Shown: one piece after another, positions 34,321 to 45,599 of the stretch
Position numbering within the stretch: position 1 is the first letter of the stretch
How the letters are laid out: every line of letters begins with the position of its first letter
Source of the DNA: Capronia americana
Lineage: Eukaryota; Ascomycota; Eurotiomycetes; Chaetothyriales; Herpotrichiellaceae
Reading direction: 5' to 3'
Assembly: GCA_016110215.1 (NCBI GenBank)
Contig: JADWQD010000004.1
Span: 2,852,001-2,916,000, forward strand
DNA: 64,000 nt
Position numbers and translations under genes: made by a program
The notes under the pieces: generated by a model
The model's input: only the letters and a program-made list of their open reading frames with translations
What the model was told of the DNA's origin: nothing
Database searches by the model: none

Positions 34321-37300
34321 TCACAACCCCGCTTCCTTCATGCTTCTCTCGATGCCTTTCTTGCGCTGCGCATCGACGACGAGCATATCTCGCTCCTTGA
34401 GGAGTGTCTCCAGGGTGTCGACAACTTTGTAGAAACTGCTGGCTGCTCCCTTTTCTTGGGTGAATTTCATGATGCTCAAATTTGCCTTTCGGCCATGTTC
34501 AAGAACGGAATACAGAAATGCATGAAAGTGGACCGGTTTCAATTTGAGGTCTGTTCATATGTTAGCATGTGTCGCGGTAAGAGATGGACAAGGCACTCAC
34601 AGTTTGATGCATCGACGCGTCCACGCACCACATCAGTGCCACTTCGTCTCTCTGACACCACGTCTCTCAACCCAAACTTTCGCCACTCCTTCAGAACTTT
34701 GATGAGCTCTTTCTTTGCCTTGGCCTTGCTGATGACAAGACAGATCACGCGTGTCGCGGGTTTGATGTGGAAAAACTTGGCAAACCAGTTCTGATTGACC
34801 TCTATCGGTCCGACAGCAGCAGCAGCCGCCGCTGCATCAACGCTCGTGGCCGGAGGGTAGGTTGTTCGAGTAACCGCCTTTGTCCCGACGCTGGCGTCAT
34901 GATTGGATTCTGTCCCCTCGGACAGATCTCGAACAATGCGATGGTCGCCAGTAGTTGCTGGATCACCATCGTTGGGTCGTGCTGGTTTGGCAAACATCTT
35001 CTGGAACCATTTTCTCTTCTTCTCCATATGCAATTCAATGTCCGTTGAAACCGGTTCACTGACCTTCACCGTTGAAAGCGTTGAAGAGTTGCCGGATTCA
35101 CTCGGTTGGACAACTTGGGAAGCGTTCGAAAGAGCGTCTTGCGAAACATCTTCTGAAGACTTGTTCGACTCTGGCGCATCCTGCGTCCCAGAACCGCGCT
35201 TTCCGAGCCAGGACCATTTCCTTGCGCCGTTGGCTGAGAAGTTCTTCTTCTTCGGCGAGCTTGGATTCTCATCGATCGTGTCGAGCTCTCGTTTGGCATA
35301 CAGACGTGGATCATATCCGTCACGATCATATGCCTCTAGTGGACCGCCTCTCAGCGAATTGATCGGAGCAACCTTGTTCTTTTTGACTCTCAATGGTTCC
35401 GCAACAGGGAAAGGCGACGTCGGATCAGGGGAGACAAGACGTATGGTAGCATCCTGCTTGGAGCCGGGTGCCTTGAACTTGACAGGGTCCGACGCCGCTC
35501 GGGAGATGTCGTCACGATTTCGTCTGAGATCTTCCATAGTGTCTGCAGGGGTCATGCTAGAATTATATCTAGTGTTGTGAGTTGGGTCGGATGCTGCTCG
35601 CTTATCGCAGCCTCTCATTTTCTCCACCTCAGCGTCGATGCGTTTGTCAAGAGCAGCTAACATGTCAACAAGAACGGACGGATCAGCATCACCCCAGGTT
35701 TCAATGATCTTCTGTCGGCGTTCGGTAAGTTCTTGCAGCACTGGAGTTGCAGGAAGTGGTCTGTTGCGGATGCTTTCCGGCACTTTATAATCGTGTGCCG
35801 CCATTGAAGTTGCCGATGAGTCCATAGGTGCAGCTGGGCTGGCTTCGCTGACGGTAGATACCGATGATCGATTGAACGCCTCTTCACAGATCTTGCCGAG
35901 CTCCGCGCTGACTTTCCGTGTCTCATCTCTAAAATAGTAGCTAGCAACGCGCTGCTTCTTCATATCGATGTCCGAACTGGATTTTCGTGGACGTGACACT
36001 GGAGCTGGAGTGGACAGACTAGGATTGCTCTGAGATTCGGATCTTCCATTCGTGGTACTTCTAGTTGTCGGACGATCAGATGGGCGACTCTCTGAGAACA
36101 AAGGTCGAGCTTGGCGATCGGCAGGGCCAGAAGAATTCTGTCGACGATGTTGAAAGCTGACTTGGCGCTTGTAACTGACTGACTTTCTAATACCTGGTAC
36201 GCGTCTCGTGCTCGATGACAAGGAGCTCTTCGAAGTTGCCGTAGAATATGAGGCACGCTTCTTTTGAATAAGTTTCTCGAGTTCTTCGGAGGTAAAAGTG
36301 GGCAGTGCAGGGACCTCAGGTCGCAATCTATCCACGGCCCTATACCTAACGCTACCCGAGGAGCTCACAGACCGGCCTCCAGGAGTGGTTGGACGATGGC
36401 GGAAAACGACTGTGGGCGGCTCCGGGGCATCTCGGTCGATAGGAGTCCTGGAGGCGCGATATGGGTCGTAACTGCTTTGTGTAGCTTTGCTTGCTGCGGT
36501 GGCAGAGTTCTTGTAATACCCGTCCCTCTTGTTATTGTCATCACTGACAATGGAGAACTGAGAAGCTCGACGATTGTGGCCACGCTTGGGCTTTGGTGGC
36601 GGTTTGCTCACATGGTGATAATCACTTGCAGAATGGTGAAGCGGATCGCCTGGATAATTCTCAAGTTGGTCATCTCGGAATTTGATCAACGCCCAGTAGA
36701 AGAGCTTCTCGTGATTTGGTTCCTCGCTCATCAGTCTTCTAACCAACTCTTCCGGCTTCTCACCATGCCACAGGGTTGACAGATTCCTCAGTATGTCGCT
36801 GTCGATGTCTGAACGCTTCGTGACGCGCTTGGCACGGGCCTCGACGCTCAAGGGGGGAGCAGCACCAATGAGTGGGGCTGGGGCGGCTAGACTGGCATGG
36901 TACTTCTCGTACTTCGTGAGGAGTGGATGCGCCCAAATCTTGTCCATCGTAATTCTTCTTTCCGGTCGCTTCTGGAGAATACGCTGAATCAGATCCTGGG
37001 CTTCCAGGCTCAGATTCTGTGGGAGGTGGTAAGCTCCTTGCTTGACCAGTCGGAGAGTATTGGGCAAAGTGCCACCGTCGAAGGGCAAGAACCCATTGAG
37101 CATAGCAAACAAGATGATCCCTGTGCTCCAAATATCGGCCAGGTCTCCACGATATTGATTACCCTGGATGATCTCGGGAGCGGCGTAGTGGGGACTGCCG
37201 CATGAAGTATTCAACCATGTACCATCAGGCTGCAAGGCCGCCATCCCAAAGTCGGCTAACTTGATGTTGCGCTTTTCGTCCAAAAGGATGTTTTCGGGCT

Positions 37301-38090
37301 TGAGGTCTCGATGGCAGATGTTGAAGCGGTGACAATATGACAGGCCAGCAATAATTTGCCGAAACAGTCTGACGGCCTCTTCCTCTGGAAGTGCCCCATT
37401 ACTGGAGACATAGTCGAACAATTCGCCACCGGGGACATACTCGAGGACGAGATATAGCTCGCCGCGGTTCTCCCAGATGTCGTATAGATTGATGATGTTT
37501 GGATGTTCGATGAGCTTCATGATGACAACTTCACGTTCGATACCGAAAGGCATTGTGCGAGGACCACTTGCAATCATCGAAGGCGTATCTTCATGATCCA
37601 TCCGAGCCATACTTGCACTCTGAACCAACGCAGCCGACTTCTTCGAGACAATTTTGACTGCAGCGATCTGGTTGGTGTCCCGATGTTTGGCCAAACGAAC
37701 TCGACCGGTGGCTCCCTTGCCCAGAGTTTTGCCCAACTGCCATGGTCCAACATGAGTCTTTCTCTTCGCCTTGGTTCCGGAGGCTGTGGATGTGGTAGAA
37801 ATTTGCGAGTCTCTCTTGCGTTCAGCGGCGAGTTCGTCGGCGACAGTAGACAGCCGCTTATTGTCAATTGGTCTGCCGGCAGCTTTTTCACGAACAGAGA
37901 GGTTGCCTTCTGGTTTGAGGGACTCGTGGTGCGGTAGACGCGGTGATGAGCTTGTAGGGTCCCGAGCGCGTCGACGGGGAGAGGTAGGCACAGCAGGTGC
38001 TCTGGGTTGGATTTCACCCAAGACGTTCCTCTTAGTGGGCATAGTAGATGAGCCCGTCGGGCGCTCAGGGTTCTTCTGAGAGGACGACAT
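34321..38090 (-). CDS. Nim1/Gin4/Hsl1-type serine/threonine kinase
   Basis: Two exons on the minus strand: 38090..34601 and 34550..34321 (50-bp intron near the 3' end), 1239 aa. The start is the first ATG (MSSSQKN). The kinase domain begins near residue 115 (PWQLGKTLGKGATGRV), with AVKIV, the catalytic loop HRDLKPENIL, DFGMA and the APE motif in YAAPEI. This is the CAMK/SNF1-related layout of yeast Gin4, Kcc4 and Hsl1, which tie septin organisation to the G2/M switch by inhibiting Swe1. About 700 residues of Ser-rich disorder follow. The last 130 residues resemble a KA1 membrane-binding domain (VICLVISKAKAKKELIK...LKLKPVHFHAFLYSVL). The final intron restores this domain; unspliced, the frame ends at 34539. 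Confidence 0.92.
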
Positions 38091-39533
38091 GTTGATCACT
38101 GTCCCGGAGAGGATAACGGCGCCGCCATCAACTGTGTCTGGCCAGCAGGGTCAGTTAAAAGGCAGAGTTGCTGACGAGAATGCACCTACATATCCAAAAG
38201 GTGTGACAAGCAGCTATGCCGGGGACAAGGACGGTCGCGGGAAAAGACGGAAGATGTCGTGGTCAACGAGCTGGTACTAGGTGAAGTTTGTTTGTTGACT
38301 GTCAGTGAGGCTGAAGAAAATATCGCGTCGTGGTAACAGCGAGGTCTGGCAGTGACCTGAACACAACACAGCGGCGTAGAGTCGCCGCCCGATCTTCACT
38401 TCTCTTTGAACCTCGCAACACAATTTTGTCCAACTTCTGGTTACCAGAATGCGTGATATGTTTGTTTTGGCCAGCGCCCTATGATTGATATTACCAGGTT
38501 TGACATATGATTGGATCAAGCTGAGGAATGCAGACGCACTGGGCACATTGGCGCATTGGGATGTTCGAGGTAAGTCCAAAAAGAGACCCAAGAGCCAAAA
38601 AGAGGAGAGCGAGGATCCAAAAAGAACGACTTAAACAGCCCAAAGGGATCTTGACCACCTCGTCTCTGCTCGTAGAGGACTGTTCCACAAGCTCAAGATG
38701 TTGGGTCAAGAGGAGGGCGGGTCGCCACAACGCAGACGGATCCTCATTCCATCCATCGCAGCTGCCGATGTCGTTCTGCTCATTGTTCAGATTCGACATT
38801 GCGATCGACATTCTTTCCACCATGGCATCAAGAACGACCCAAACCCGCAACAAGAGGAGGCATGCAGTATTGTGAATGGAAGCCACTGTGCTCTAGTCTC
38901 TGCCTACCTCAATCAAACCTGACTTCTCCCGCTCGAACAGTTCAGAGTTGCGCCAATACCCCAGACGCGCCAGCAGCATTTGACAACGAGGCGTTCATAT
39001 TGGGAGATCTTGAAGGAGATGGCACTGTTAAGAGATGACTATCAGTTGAAGGTACGCTGCGAACACGTTTGAAAGCTCACAGCGACAATCTATTTGTGCT
39101 TCGGAACGGAATTGTTTGCTCGGCCGATAAGAGCTCCCCCCTGGCCCCATGCAAGTAAGCGGTGGCACGCCGCTAACGTCACCTCTGTTTCAATTTGCGT
39201 GCGCGGACAGCTTGGGATGCTGTTGCGAGGTTAAGCTGACCTTGGCCTAGTGATGCCCCTCAGCCAGTCATCGTAACGAGAAGCTCCCCCGCGGCCTGCA
39301 TCATGCGTGTCCATCTCACACCATCACCGAGCAACCTTACGCATGCTCCCATCTAGCGACGCATCACCATTTGCTTCCTGCATGTCATAGACTTTGGGGA
39401 ATCCGAAGATACGAATATACCTCCTTTTCGCTTCTGCCTGTTGACAACTTCGACCTCAGATACTCTCCCCTCTTCCCATATACTCTCCATCACTCCAGCC
39501 GTTGTCCTTGTCCTTTCCTCCGAGCAAGCTACC
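38091..39533. promoter_or_regulatory. Divergent intergenic region, no supported gene
   Basis: 1.4 kb between the starts of the kinase (-) and the fasciclin gene (+). A 131-codon minus-strand frame (38491-38886) has a hydrophobic stretch but no family resemblance, and the opposite strand is equally open. Confidence 0.5.
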
Positions 39534-41024
39534 ATGAGAGTGCTCTCCGTCCTTTCAGCAGCAGCTGTTGCTACTGCCTGGGTAATCCCAGATCAGGCCA
39601 CTCTCGAGTCGCTGACTGTTCTGGAGCAAGAGACAGAACAACCTGCAGAGCACCCATTCTGGGACAAGGCACATAAGGCCGAGACCTTTTGGGAGGATCT
39701 TGAAGAGGAGTTTACACAAGCTGCACACTGTGCCAAACACAAATTCGTAGAGGCTGCTGATTCACTCTATGATTCAGCAGTGAGATATGGGGAGGACTTC
39801 AAAGATGCCTTTGCGGGCGAGGACTGGCTGAACACGGCAGACTATGATACCAATCTATTCGAAGAGCCTCCCCATCACGGCCCTCCGCATCGCGGGCCTC
39901 CTCACCATGGCCCGCCAGGAAAAGGCCCCGGAAAGGGCCCCGGCAAGGGTCCTCATGGGCCTCATCATCCCCATCACTCTCCCAACCAGACCATCTGGGA
40001 GTTGATCTCTAAGAGCAAATATACCACGAAGCTAGCAGCTGCTATTGGTGACTTCCCAGACCTCGTCGAGACGCTCAATGGTACCAAGGCGAACTACACC
40101 CTCTTCGCGCCCACGGACCACGCATTCGAGAAAATCCCGAAGCACGCTCCAAAGCCACCCAAGGAGTTTTTGGAGAAGATCCTGACATACCACTTCTCGC
40201 CTGAGTTCTACCCTGCTCGCCGTGTCCTTCTCAGCAGAACCATCCCAACTGCCCTCGAAGCCAAGTTCATCGGCAAAGTCCCGCAACGTCTCTCGACTCA
40301 AATCGGATTGAGAGGACTGACGGTCAACTTCTACTCTCGCATTGTGGCGATCGACATCTTTGCCACGAACGGCGTCATTCATGGCATTGACAGCATCCTC
40401 CTCCCTCCGCCGAAGGTGGTTGACATCATATCTGCCCTCCCTGGCGAGTTCAGCACACTCGGCCTTGCGTTGGAGAAGACTGGCTTGTACCCTGCATTCA
40501 ACGATACCTCAAGCCATAGCGGAGGCACTCTATTCGCGCCGTCCAACTTTGCCTTCAAGCGTCTCGGCCCCCGGATCAATGCCTTCCTTTTCAGCAGATT
40601 CGGCCTCAAGTACCTCAAAGCCCTAATCTTGTACCATGCCGGTGACAATATTACATTGTACTCTGACGCTATCTACAAAGCCGACTCTGAGGCTGATTCC
40701 TCCCCGCCTCACAAGGTGCCCAAAGGGTTCATTCACGTTGATTTGCCAACCGGCCTTGAGGGGAAGAGTTTGAGCATCGACATTGCTCGCTACGGCCGCC
40801 TGATCACCATCAAGATCAATGGCTTCACCCGTGTTGCTGTTGCGGATGGCATTGCTGCTGATGGCGTGTTGCACGTCGTGCCTAACGTCTTGATTCCACC
40901 TAAAACGCCCGGCGGCCCGGGCGTCGCTGAAGATGACATGGATCTCGAGGACTTCAAGGCCAGGTTGGCACCGTTCGTGGAGGCCGAGGAAGACGATATG
41001 ATTGTGGATAACTTCGAGCTATAA
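39534..41024 (+). CDS. Secreted fasciclin (FAS1) domain protein
   Basis: A single exon of 496 aa. The start is ATG 39534 (context ACCATGAGA), giving a signal peptide (RVLSVLSAAAVATAWV); an in-frame upstream Met at 39441 would bury it. After an acidic region there is a low-complexity linker at about residues 112-148 made of HGPP/RGPP and GKGP units. Two FAS1 domains follow. The first contains YTLFAPTDHAFEKIP and the closing GVIHGIDSILLPPP; the second contains GTLFAPSNFAFKRLG and GVLHVVPNVLIPP. FAS1 domains mediate adhesion at the cell surface in fungi and animals. No C-terminal hydrophobic GPI signal is visible; the tail is acidic. It is probably secreted or wall-associated. The call is firm at family level. 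Confidence 0.9.
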   Translation: MRVLSVLSAAAVATAWVIPDQATLESLTVLEQETEQPAEHPFWDKAHKAETFWEDLEEEFTQAAHCAKHKFVEAADSLYDSAVRYGEDFKDAFAGEDWLNTADYDTNLFEEPPHHGPPHRGPPHHGPPGKGPGKGPGKGPHGPHHPHHSPNQTIWELISKSKYTTKLAAAIGDFPDLVETLNGTKANYTLFAPTDHAFEKIPKHAPKPPKEFLEKILTYHFSPEFYPARRVLLSRTIPTALEAKFIGKVPQRLSTQIGLRGLTVNFYSRIVAIDIFATNGVIHGIDSILLPPPKVVDIISALPGEFSTLGLALEKTGLYPAFNDTSSHSGGTLFAPSNFAFKRLGPRINAFLFSRFGLKYLKALILYHAGDNITLYSDAIYKADSEADSSPPHKVPKGFIHVDLPTGLEGKSLSIDIARYGRLITIKINGFTRVAVADGIAADGVLHVVPNVLIPPKTPGGPGVAEDDMDLEDFKARLAPFVEAEEDDMIVDNFEL

Positions 41025-41591
41025 TGGCTGCTGCCTGATGGCACGGGGGGTCCCCGCAAGCGTATATAGCAAATAGAAAGCCCACGAATCAGGATGTGGA
41101 ACCGTAACCGACGAAGTAGCATGAGTACAATATGGAGTTTTGGATCACAAGTTCATCCCGCGCAGTCTTATGGTTTATCAAGACATGATATTTCGCGCAT
41201 AGATCAACTGCAATCAATGTTCCAGCTAATGTCGTCTTGACCTGCGCTATGTACGTCGTCGGGGAATACGTCCCGAACAGCAATTTTTGGGATACAGGAA
41301 TCGGAAATAGTGCCCTTGGAGAGAAAGAATTAGAAACAATCTTTCAAGGCGCTCCCAGAGACCAAGACCATCACTGCATTCGTTAGCCGAGCCAGCTATC
41401 CTGTACGTATCTGCGTCTATTTTCCCTCCAAATATGCTCAGCTCGCCCAGCCAGCATTTTGCGAATTCGAAACTCATTGTTCGGCCCCCGAGCAAGATAT
41501 GAAGCGGTCATTCGCTTCATTACACTTCTGTCTCGACCACGCCTCCGACCACACACCCACACACAATCTCTCTGTCACACCCACTACGGAA
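41025..41591. other. Spacer between convergent genes
   Basis: 567 bp between the stops of the fasciclin gene and EMC1. Nothing recognised. Confidence 0.5.
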
Positions 41592-44489
41592 TCACGCTCT
41601 CCACCGCCCCTCGATAGCCTTTCTCCTGACCAACGGCCTCAGCGCCATGACTCCCGCCCCCAGCGCCAACACGGTGAGGACCAACTGCCCCTTGTTGAAG
41701 CCCTTGCCTAGCACGTCAAACGCCATGGATGGCGTTATCGTCGTTCCAAATATATCGTGCCCGTACGCGAACACCACGCTCGTGGACTCCAAGAGACTAG
41801 GGCTCGAGAGCACGGATTCTAGACCGAGCACCTCGCGCGCGTGGGTCAGATACCATTGCGGATTCAGGTCCAGCACGGAGCTATACCGGAGGAGACCCTC
41901 CTCTCGCTCTGTGGCGTTTGCGTCGCGGTCGACGGGACGGCGAGGGTCGAGGAGCTCGCGCGGAATACCGACTATGGCGTTCGAATTGGAGAGTGTGGCG
42001 AGGACTTGGCGAGAGGTTATACCTTGTGCGGTTTGAGAAACTGCGAGGTGGGAGATCGGTTCGGCGATGGTGAAGGATTGGGAGATTACATGCGGACGCG
42101 CTGCAGCGGCGTCGGGTGCGAATGCTGAGTAATTGGTCGGGAGACTGGAAAGGAGGCCGCGATCATTGGGGGTGGAGGACTCATAGAGTTCGGAGATTAC
42201 AAGCTGGTTTGATATGCCGGATGTCGCAGGGTCGAATGACGTGAAGGTGTAGGCGAGCCAGTTTTCCGAGAGGACAGCGGGGATGACGTTGCCGGAGAGG
42301 ATGCCGTTGTGGGTTGCGGTGTGCAGGACTGAACCAGTAACAGCGTCAACGAGGTAAATCGTCATCGAGCCGGAGCCGGATGTTGCCAGTAGAAGCGCGA
42401 TGTTGGGGTTGAGATATTTGTAGAGCACAGATCTGTCTCCTAGAACGCGGCCGATGGAGGCGACAGGATCATGTGCAGCACGTGAAATGGCACTGGCGAT
42501 CTTGAAGCCCGGTTGCGGCTGAAGGATCCATGTCTTTTCGACATTTTGACCGATAGTCCAGCCAACTGCTTTTCCCTCTGGGCTCAAGGTGACAATCACG
42601 TTTCCTTCTACTGCAGTATTAGGCGCGAAGTCTGTTGCGGGATGAGGTACGCCGTCCGCTCCGACCTTGATGGCGGCTGGCGAAGGGCTACCGGGGATTT
42701 GAATGAGCTGGGCCAGAGGAATAGAGCCTGATTGATGTTCGATGAGAGCTCCGGTAGTCGAGTTGAGGACAATCAAAGAGCCATCGGACAAATATATGGA
42801 AACTCTTCCACTGTCCACTCCGATGGATCTCATCTCATTGTCTCCAGATATCTGGGCGGAAAGATCTGTTTGCCATCGAGGAAGGCCTGGAACGGTAGCA
42901 TCAACAGCAACCACCTCCTTTCGACTGGTCCCTAGCACGATCAATTTGCTTCCAACAAGGCTTTGGCGAGCTGTGGAATCAGTGTCAGGAGAGGATTGCA
43001 GAATAGAGTCGGGGATGCTTCGCAGATACTCGGGCAAACCGGCAAGATCGTGCAGATGCCGTTTGACGCGATGAACGTAGGCGGTCAATGGATTGATCGA
43101 TGATTCGAGGTCGAGTTCTTCAGCCAACGCATCTGGAGCTCCATTCTCATCCCATGCAGCAATTGTGGCGTAGGCCAACATTTCAGGCCTGCTCCATTGT
43201 AGCTCCCCATTTCGGATTAATGACCAGTCGCCACTAGAGGAAAACTCAGCAACTCGAACGGCGTAGCTTGACTTGCCCCTGCTGACAATCTCAACTGTGG
43301 CATGTGGTTTGGAGTTGCCAGGGGAAGTCTTGAAGTTGGATTTCCTCCACCGTGCTAGTTGTCCGTGAGACTCGGATGAGTAGAGGGAGACTTCCGTTTC
43401 CGTAGAGCGAGTGAAGAAGACAGTCTCTTCAATGTTGCCTGCAGCAAAGATGCTTTCCTCTGCTGTGGCGGGTAATGAGTATGCTTTCGTAACATCGGCT
43501 GATTTTGCGTCGATGTGATATACTTCCGCCCACTGCCGAGTTTTGCCTTTGATATGAAGCAAGAAATGACTTGCCGCGGCTGCGTGACATGGGTGGATAA
43601 CGGTAATATCCTCGATATCCTCGCCCTTGCCATCCAGTACCAATGTCGAAATCTTTGGGTTGTCGAGAAGACTGAACCTGAATGACTTGAATGACTTGTC
43701 GGTGGAGATCAAGAAGGGGAAATTAGAGCATGCGGCCGCTACATACTGGCCATTCGTTCCCAGCGGCTCAGACTCGATGGGAGCATTCGTCTGGCTGATT
43801 TCTTTCCCCGTAGCTCTGTCAAGGGTGGCAATAGTCGCCTTGTTGCTGGTCAATAATCCGTGGGATGTTGTGATGTAGTAAATGTGCCCCGCGGATACAG
43901 CAACTGAAGCGGGAGTTCCATGGGTGGTGCTTGAGTCGACGTGATGCCATCTTGCTCCACTTCCGTCACCCGCGATGCGGACGATGCTGGTATGAGCGGT
44001 AGGATCAATCGGCAAGGCCAATACCACATAGTCCTGCGTGATCCCACCTGTGACAGGTTCTGCGCCGCTTACAGCCTGCAATCCTCCTATCCTTGTGCCT
44101 TCGGGGACCGTGAAGTCCCAGACAAGTCTGCCATCCAAACCATCCCAGCAGGCGACCGTTCTGTCATATCCGCTCACCAGTTGGCCATCTCTTTCCGCCG
44201 TGACCAGATACGAGGTTGAAGCATTATTCACCGGCTCCCCGGCCAGCGGCTGCCGCCATAGTACCGATCCGTCCCTCGGGTTGATCGCGCCTAGAACGGC
44301 CTTGTCTGAAACGGTATAGAGAAGAGAGGCGTTCGTGTTCGAGTGTGGTTTGTGGAAGAAAGTCGTAAGTGACTGCGGGCTGCCCAGGAGAGCATGGTGG
44401 AAATCTACGTGGAACGCATCGTCGGCGAAGATGGCCTTGACTGGAAGCAGCAGCGACGTCAAGATCGAAAGGACTCCATGCCACCTCAT
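41592..44489 (-). CDS. EMC1: ER membrane protein complex subunit 1
   Basis: A single minus-strand exon of 965 aa. The start is the Met at 44489, which opens a signal peptide (MRWHGVLSILTSLLLPVKA). The in-frame Met at 44618 would add 43 residues that hide it. EMC1 is the large lumenal beta-propeller subunit of the ER insertase for tail-anchored and multipass proteins. PQQ-like propeller repeats run through the lumenal part (SVLWRQPLAGEP, DGRLVWDFTV, LPRWQTDLS). The C-terminal conserved domain includes ISQSFTIAEPISHLAV and QVLATLSNSNAIVGIPRELL followed by DPRRP. A single transmembrane helix (QLVLTVLALGAGVMALRPLV) and a short basic tail ending GRWRA close it. Length and order match the family. 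Confidence 0.92.
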   Translation of the reverse strand: MRWHGVLSILTSLLLPVKAIFADDAFHVDFHHALLGSPQSLTTFFHKPHSNTNASLLYTVSDKAVLGAINPRDGSVLWRQPLAGEPVNNASTSYLVTAERDGQLVSGYDRTVACWDGLDGRLVWDFTVPEGTRIGGLQAVSGAEPVTGGITQDYVVLALPIDPTAHTSIVRIAGDGSGARWHHVDSSTTHGTPASVAVSAGHIYYITTSHGLLTSNKATIATLDRATGKEISQTNAPIESEPLGTNGQYVAAACSNFPFLISTDKSFKSFRFSLLDNPKISTLVLDGKGEDIEDITVIHPCHAAAASHFLLHIKGKTRQWAEVYHIDAKSADVTKAYSLPATAEESIFAAGNIEETVFFTRSTETEVSLYSSESHGQLARWRKSNFKTSPGNSKPHATVEIVSRGKSSYAVRVAEFSSSGDWSLIRNGELQWSRPEMLAYATIAAWDENGAPDALAEELDLESSINPLTAYVHRVKRHLHDLAGLPEYLRSIPDSILQSSPDTDSTARQSLVGSKLIVLGTSRKEVVAVDATVPGLPRWQTDLSAQISGDNEMRSIGVDSGRVSIYLSDGSLIVLNSTTGALIEHQSGSIPLAQLIQIPGSPSPAAIKVGADGVPHPATDFAPNTAVEGNVIVTLSPEGKAVGWTIGQNVEKTWILQPQPGFKIASAISRAAHDPVASIGRVLGDRSVLYKYLNPNIALLLATSGSGSMTIYLVDAVTGSVLHTATHNGILSGNVIPAVLSENWLAYTFTSFDPATSGISNQLVISELYESSTPNDRGLLSSLPTNYSAFAPDAAAARPHVISQSFTIAEPISHLAVSQTAQGITSRQVLATLSNSNAIVGIPRELLDPRRPVDRDANATEREEGLLRYSSVLDLNPQWYLTHAREVLGLESVLSSPSLLESTSVVFAYGHDIFGTTITPSMAFDVLGKGFNKGQLVLTVLALGAGVMALRPLVRRKAIEGRWRA

Positions 44490-45599
44490 CCTGCTCGCCA
44501 GACTTATTGCAGGAGAGAGTGTTGCTTTCTCAGATTCAGCTGTTTCCAGATATCGAAGGCGTATGGTTTCCACAGTCACGTGGCCCCCGGGGGCCTGTGT
44601 TATGTAAGCTCGCTTCACCTGCCGATGAGCGCGGCGGCCTTTGGACTTTTCGAGATCATCTTGTCCGTCGTGCAGCGGGAATCCAATTACCGACTCAACG
44701 ACTCAAACCTTCTTCAGAATGTATCTGGAAGTCTCAGACCGGGCACATTCAACCCAAATCACCTTGGCTCCGTCATCCCACCATCTCAGGCTTGCCTTTT
44801 TTCTGCTACCCACTGCCCTCCTTGCCACCCCTTGACTTGACTTCCTTTGATCTCATCAGTCCTCCTTGAAACCGCAAGCTCTCCTTGGTCGCATCACTCA
44901 GCGTGTCATGCGAACCGTACTTCGTCGCACAAAAAGGCCTTTTTGTAGGCACCTCAGCTTCAACAAGCTCTGCCGCCTTTGCCAGAATTCCCAACGCTAG
45001 CAGAGATTTGCCGCCTGGGGTCTCATGCGAGATCCGGCCCACGCTATCAGTCGACTTCGACTCGAGGGCCGTGCCGATGCCTGATGGGTGCTCTGTACTT
45101 TTACTCTCAAAATCTTCTCGGCATTTCCTTCTGGAATAATTTTGTCCGCTATCATGAAACAACGACGCAGCTATTGTCTAGGTATCTGCTGAGCTTTGAA
45201 CAGCAAGGTAAGCACACTGGAGTGGATGGTCTGTAAGTGATATCGGTTTCCAAATGTAATCATTTTGCCCCTGCGCCTCGACTTTTCTTCTCCGCTGCCC
45301 GATCAAACTGGCTCCCAGTGTGTTCGTCTTTAGCCGATGAGACACAGCATGTACAAGGTCAGATCCGCTCTTCAGACACCATTACGCGGTCAAAAGACTA
45401 CAGTTGAAGGAGATTTGTGTTAGTCGGGCAATATAGCCTCGCATTTCGAAGCGATTGATCCGGTGCTCTATAAAGACCGTCTTGCTTGCATGGGTGGCCA
45501 ATTTCTCAGATGAGTATGATGGACAGATCATCGGATGAGGTCACAGGCTCTCCTCGTCTCTGATCTGCGACTAATAGTCTCCACGCGGATCCATGGGGT
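44490..45599. promoter_or_regulatory. EMC1 upstream region
   Basis: 1.1 kb holding the EMC1 promoter and possibly lost 5' parts of the decayed transporter. I could not recognise its first exon here. Confidence 0.45.

Noticed and set aside
38491..38886. A 131-codon minus-strand frame with a hydrophobic segment
   Set aside because: The opposite strand is open over the same region, no homology is recalled, and it lies in the probable kinase leader or promoter.
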